Positions 58,866 through 64,000 of a stretch of DNA of 64,000 bases are shown here, piece after piece. The stretch comes from Allium sativum. Taxonomy: Eukaryota > Streptophyta > Magnoliopsida > Asparagales > Amaryllidaceae. Below the pieces are notes generated by a model that saw only the letters and a program-made list of their open reading frames with translations, was not told where the DNA came from and made no database searches. Location of the stretch: positions 169,730,579-169,794,578 of the forward strand of contig CM060926.1 of assembly GCA_030737875.1 (NCBI GenBank), in the 5' to 3' direction. Numbering within the stretch: the first letter of the stretch is position 1; each line of letters starts with the position of its first letter. The translations under genes and the position numbers were made by a program.

Positions 58866-61800
58866 CATACAAGGTTGAATAAGATAAAACATACAAAAGA
58901 TTATTTTTTTTAAAGATGAGTTGGAGCTATTAAATAAGGGGTTCTTTTTGCAAATTCCTTCGCACGCGTTCACACTAAGCTACTTTGTTTAGGTGTTATT
59001 TTTAAAATGGAGTTTTGTCCCACATCGTAGAATAATCCCCTTGGCCTTGGATAATGCAGCTATATAAGCATGGTACCTCCTTCATGTGTTGTATACTAAG
59101 TTTTATTCTTCTTTGATTAGAATAAAACCTTTCTTCCTTCCTCTTCTTTTACTTTCTTCTTTCTTCTCTTTTCTCTTTCTCTTCAAAAGAAAGAGAAGAG
59201 GATTTCCAAAATAAAATTTTGCTTGTTCTTGCCTCTACCCTTATCCGCACAAGGTGAGGATTCTTCGCAATGAAACTGACCACGTCCAAAATGGAGCTCG
59301 TCTAAATTTTGGAGAAATGGAAAGCTATTGGTGAGATTTCTATTTTTTGTTATATATAATTAAAATTTTAATTATTTTTCCCTATGTGAAATCCATTTAT
59401 GTATGTGATGAGATTCATATTATCGATTGTATGAGATCTGAATTGGTTGAATTTGATGTGTTGATTTATGGTATGTTATGAATAGCCATAATCTGAATTG
59501 GTTAAATCACATTTTTATTATCATATGAAACACACTGAAGTTGTCATATTGTGTTGCGATAAAAATAATCTTTTATTTACATTCAGAAAACATGTAAATT
59601 ACTATATTGTGATTAACGATGAAAATTAGTATTTTACCATTATGTAGATGAATTAGATTTGTCAATTCCAAAAGATTAGCAATGGAGCTGATTAGAGAGA
59701 TAGTTAAAACAAATGTATCATATTGGTTATAACAAAGTAATTGAAAACAATATGTCCTTTTTGTTATTAACAAATTATTGTAAACAAATATATCATTTTT
59801 GTTACAATAAAATTGGCGAAACAAATATATTATTTTGTTATGACAGTAGGAAAAAAAAAAATAAACAAACCAAATATTTCATCTTTATTACATGAAATAT
59901 TAGCATAGTAAAATTATTCTTTTTATTGTCAATTCAAGTATAAGATATCATTTTTGTTAATGTTAGTGAATTGAATTTGTTTGTCAATTCAAGTATAAGA
60001 TATCATTTTTGTTAATATTAGTGAATTAAATATTGTTTGTCAATTCAAGTATAAGATATCGCTTTTGTTCATATTAGTAAATTGAAATAGGATTGAACCA
60101 TATTTTTATTTGTGTATTCAATGCAAATATTAACATTGAACTTGAAATGCTTCTTTTCATTTGTGTGTTCAACACCAATATTAACATAGAAATGAATCAT
60201 TCTTTTTATATACATGCTACAACACAAATATACACTTAAAATTTGTTGCACAAATAAAATTCACTTTTATTTTGCACTTGAGAACTCAGAATTTGTTAGG
60301 CAAATAAAACTTACTTTTTATTTGTCATTTGAAAGCTAGAATTTATTATATAAATAAAATTCACTTTTATTTGACATTAGAAGACATAGAAAAATATATA
60401 CATATAAAATATTCTTTTTATATGTCATTATAATATATAGAAAAGTACAAATAAAAGAATTTCTTTTATTTGCTATTAGTACACATAGAAAAGTGTAAAA
60501 CCATAAAACACTCTTTTTATGTTATTCTAGAATTGAAAACAAAATTAACTCTTTTATTTGCATTCACCATTGCAAATATATATTGAAAATAAAATTTGTC
60601 TTTTTATTTACATTCGCCAATGTAAATATATCTTGAAATTAAAACTTGATCTTCTATTTGCACTTACAGATGCAAATATATAGTGAAAATAAAACTTGTT
60701 CTTTTATTTTATATTTACAGATAAAAATATATATTAAGAAAAAGATTTGCTCTTTTATTTTCATTCACTTATGCAAATATACTTTGAAAATGAAATTTAT
60801 TCTTTATTTGCATTTACTAATGCAAATATGAATTGAAAATAAAATTTATTCTTTTATTTGCATTCACTAGTGCAAATATATATTGGAAATGGAGTTTATT
60901 CTTTTGTTTACATTTACAAATGTAGATATACCTTGTAATTAAAAGTTTATTCTTTTATTTACCTTCATATAATGTAAATATGAATGGCAACAAAATCTCC
61001 TTTGTAATTTACTTACATTTGTATGATGTAAATAACATTGTGAACAAAGTTTACCCTTTTTCCTTTTTTTGTTCACATTTGTACAATGTAAATAACATTG
61101 TAAAAAAGGTTTACTTTTTATTCAATTTACATCTGTAAAGGGTAAATAACATTGAAAACAAATAAAACTTATATTTTTATTTGTGTCTCAAAACACAAAT
61201 AAAACTTGAAAACAAAACTTTACTTTTGTTCACACTTTATAATGTGAAAATATGAATGGGCATAAAAACTTATATTTTATTTTGTGTTCTCAAAACACAA
61301 ATGAATCTTGAAATAGAAACATACTTTTGTTTTCACCTCAAATAGTGGAAATGATTAAGAATTAAAAACAAATAACGCTTAAGGAAAAACTCACTTTTTA
61401 TTTTATTTACATTTCCACAATGTAAATAACTTTTGGAACAAAATTTACTTTTATTCCATTTACATTTCTACCCTGTAAATGATATTTGGAACTAAACTCT
61501 CATTTTATTTTATTTACATTTCTACAATGTAAGTGACATTTAGAATAAAAAGTTTACTTTTGTTTCATTTACATTCACAATGCAAACAAAGGATTAAAAA
61601 TATAAGATTATACTTTTGTTCGCATCCTCAATGCAAACAAAAGATTTAAAATAAGGGATTACCCTTTTTATTCACATTCACAATGCAAACAAAGGATTAT
61701 AAATATAAAATTATACTTTTGTTCGCATCCTCAATGCAAACAAAAGATTTAAAATAAAAGTTCATCCTTTTGTTCGCATTCACAATACAAACAAAAGATT

Positions 61801-64000
61801 AAAAATATAAAATTATACTTTTGTTCGCATCCTCAATGCAAACAAAAGATTTAAAATAAAAGTTCATCCTTTTGTTCGCATTCACAATACAAACAAAAGA
61901 TTAAAAATATAAGATTATAGTTTTGTTCGCATCCTCAATGCAAACAAAAGATTTAAAATAAGGGATTACCCTTTTTATTCGCATCCACAATGCAAGCAAA
62001 AGATTAAGAATTAAAAATTTACTTTTGTTCGCATCTACAAATGCGAACAAATCATTGTAATAAGGAATTGGCTTTTTGGTTTACATCCACCAATGCGAAC
62101 AAGACTTTAGAGTTAAGATTCACTTTTAATTCGTATTCACCATGCAAATTAAATGTTAGAAATAAAATTTACTTCTTTGTCCGCATTCATAATGCGAGTA
62201 TAACACGATTTATAAAGTATACACATTGCTAAAACACGATTTATGATCTTTTATTTGTCGTCCACAGTAATGCCATATAAATAGATTACAGTTTATTAGA
62301 CCTTAGAAATAAATAAGAAAATTATACGAGTAAAAATATACCTGTACTCGATATTAGAAATATTATAACATGTTAGTCCATTGTCACTAACATGTCAGTA
62401 GAATTAAATTGGTTAAATTCTTTAACCAATCATTTATTGATATGTATTGTTGTTGGCTGAAAACCCCACACGGGTGTTGGGATGAATTTATATACACTAG
62501 TCCCAATATTTAGTTATATGTCGATCGATAGATTGACAGGCTGTGATGAGTATTATTATTTCATTTTAATACTCACACAGTTATAAACTTCACTCTGGAT
62601 GTGAATGGATGTTTGATAATTATGAATCATTTATTGTCATATACATACGATGTGTGAAAACCATATAACCACAGTTATATGGTAACTGATTGAGTCACAT
62701 TCCAGTTCAGGATTTCTTTTAAATAAAGAATACCTTTTAAAATCTAGAATAACGAACATTATAAAAGAATATCTTTTAAAATAAAGAATATTTATAATAA
62801 AGAATATTGTAAAATCCTATCCTTTAAAATAAAGAATACTGTACTTCAAAATAAGGACATTTATAAAGAATCTTTTATAAAGAATAAAATTTAAGAATAA
62901 TGAATATTTTAAATAATATTTAACCAAGAATAAAATAATGATTTCTTTGTCCGTTCTTGAATGGACAAAAGATATTTCTATTGAGGTAAATTAGTTGTTA
63001 ACTGAAATCAATCTTTTAATTAAGATTTTTAGAGTTTCAATTATATTTTGTAATGGAAATCAAATGTCATGTGAATTGGGTTTACAGTGAACTATGTTTT
63101 AAACGACATTGGTTCTTTAACCCAATTTACAGTGATAATATGATTTAGAAATTATAAATCTTTATTTCAAGATTTAAAAAGAAAATTCTCTAAAATCAAG
63201 TTTTCCATTTTAATATTAATTAAATTGGAATTGAGTGGAAATTCAGTTTGATAATAATCAAGATAGGTTTCTGTAAAAGAAGACTGATACTATAGATGGA
63301 ATTTAAGAGGCTTTGCCGTTATTCCATACATATTATTGATCTGATACAGAAATTTATATCGATTATATTTTAACTCAATTTCTATGAAAATTCCATATAT
63401 AATGGAAGATGACATTGGGTTTATCGTGAACAATGTTTTTAAATGAAATTGATTCTTTAACCCAATTGAAGATAAGTTTTATTTCTTAAAAGTTGGATAA
63501 TCATTTAAGAATGATTTTTGATATCAAAATCAATTGGGGTTTCAAATGAATGTTTAAAAAGAATAAATTCTTTAAGATTTTATCTTTGATTTAATTTATG
63601 GGAATCTTTCCCTTTTAATATGAATATTCTATTAAAAGAATATTCTGAATTGGAATGAGACGTTGGACGTGTTTTATAACGCTTGATTTTCAATTATGAA
63701 ATACGCAAGTTATTCGGAAAAACCGGGTTTAACCCATTTCGAATGATTATACGACGATCTAAGTCGAAAAGTTGAAGACGGTGATTGAAGACCGACGGTC
63801 TTCACATCGAATGGATGAGGATTACTGATGCCCTGGACTGACTCGTACCCAGGACAGGGATAAAGTGGTAGTTATCCGGACGTTGTGTTGATTTGTACGG
63901 ATTTGGCTTTCGCTCGAACCCAGAGCATAAGTTTATAAATGGATGCATGTCTGACGTTGGATTTTAGTCTATGTAAATTGATTTCTATTTATATACAACT
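57912..64000 (+). repeat. 3' LTR of the giant-LTR element, truncated by window end
   Basis: Aligns end to end with 50068-56200 with scattered single-base changes and a few length changes (T and A runs, the TAA tract, and cttttttaat against cttttaat near 55202/63013). The hairpin array recurs at about 60240-62210. The final approximately 1.3 kb lie outside the window. Confidence 0.9.

Larger units (their letters stand above)
50068..64000 (+). mobile_element. Non-autonomous LTR retrotransposon with 7.44-kb LTRs and 403-bp interior
   Basis: 5' LTR 50068-57508, interior 57509-57911, 3' LTR from 57912 and running off the window. The primer-binding site (57511-57522) is TGGTATCAGAGC; the interior ends with cgaggacgaaaagattttaa and a purine tract gtgggggagaa, the 3' signature of Tekay/Del chromoviruses. 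No gag or pol is present. The LTRs are nearly identical over more than 6 kb by eye, so the insertion looks recent. The left flank is ccggg (50063-50067); the right flank is not visible. Confidence 0.85.

Overview
This is a repeat-dense stretch of a plant nuclear chromosome, most likely a eudicot. The grounds are plant-type Ty3 (Tekay/Del chromovirus) and Ty1-copia-like LTR elements, a CACTA DNA transposon with a TNP2-type transposase, an L1-type LINE, several MITE-like elements, and one intron-containing host gene with the plant DEAH-helicase plus RBR-ubiquitin-ligase architecture. I cannot name the species. I see no prokaryotic operons, tRNA or rRNA genes, or CRISPR arrays.

Layout. 1-1828: end of a long LTR, minus orientation. 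1829-3770: decayed CACTA transposase on the plus strand. 3771-35634: a second CACTA element, minus strand, cut into four pieces (3771-4474, 11119-11754, 17539-18384, 35210-35634) by three insertions: a 6.6 kb solo LTR (4475-11118, target duplication catat), a non-coding copia-like element with 219-bp LTRs (11755-17538), and a Tekay-type Ty3 element (18385-35209, duplication aatac). The 3' LTR of that Ty3 element is split by another solo LTR of 7.0 kb (19675-26654). The CACTA element ends at a CACTA terminus at 35634, inside a decayed LINE (35635-38340) that also carries a 203-bp MITE and a 613-bp insertion flanked by an 8-bp repeat.

38857-48251 (minus) is the only intact host gene: four exons coding 1705 residues, a DEAH11/DEAH12-like protein with a DEAH-box helicase core followed by a RING1-IBR-RING2 ubiquitin ligase module. 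Its third intron is almost wholly one 543-bp hAT-like MITE. The MITE's terminal repeat supplies the 5' splice site, while the 3' splice site comes from what was coding sequence. I consider this the most interesting item here.

Upstream of the gene, 355 bp from its start codon, begins the LTR of another Ty3-like element (48606-49640, then a primer-binding site and a gag remnant). That element is interrupted at 50068 by a young non-autonomous retrotransposon with 7.44-kb LTRs and an internal region of only 403 bp; its 3' LTR runs off the window. The giant LTRs, here and in the solo copies, are filled with arrays of short hairpins whose stems change together, and the copia-like element carries a second hairpin family with variable stems and a TTC-starting five-base loop. 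The window therefore shows one conserved gene in a nested transposon landscape whose insertion order can be read from target-site duplications.
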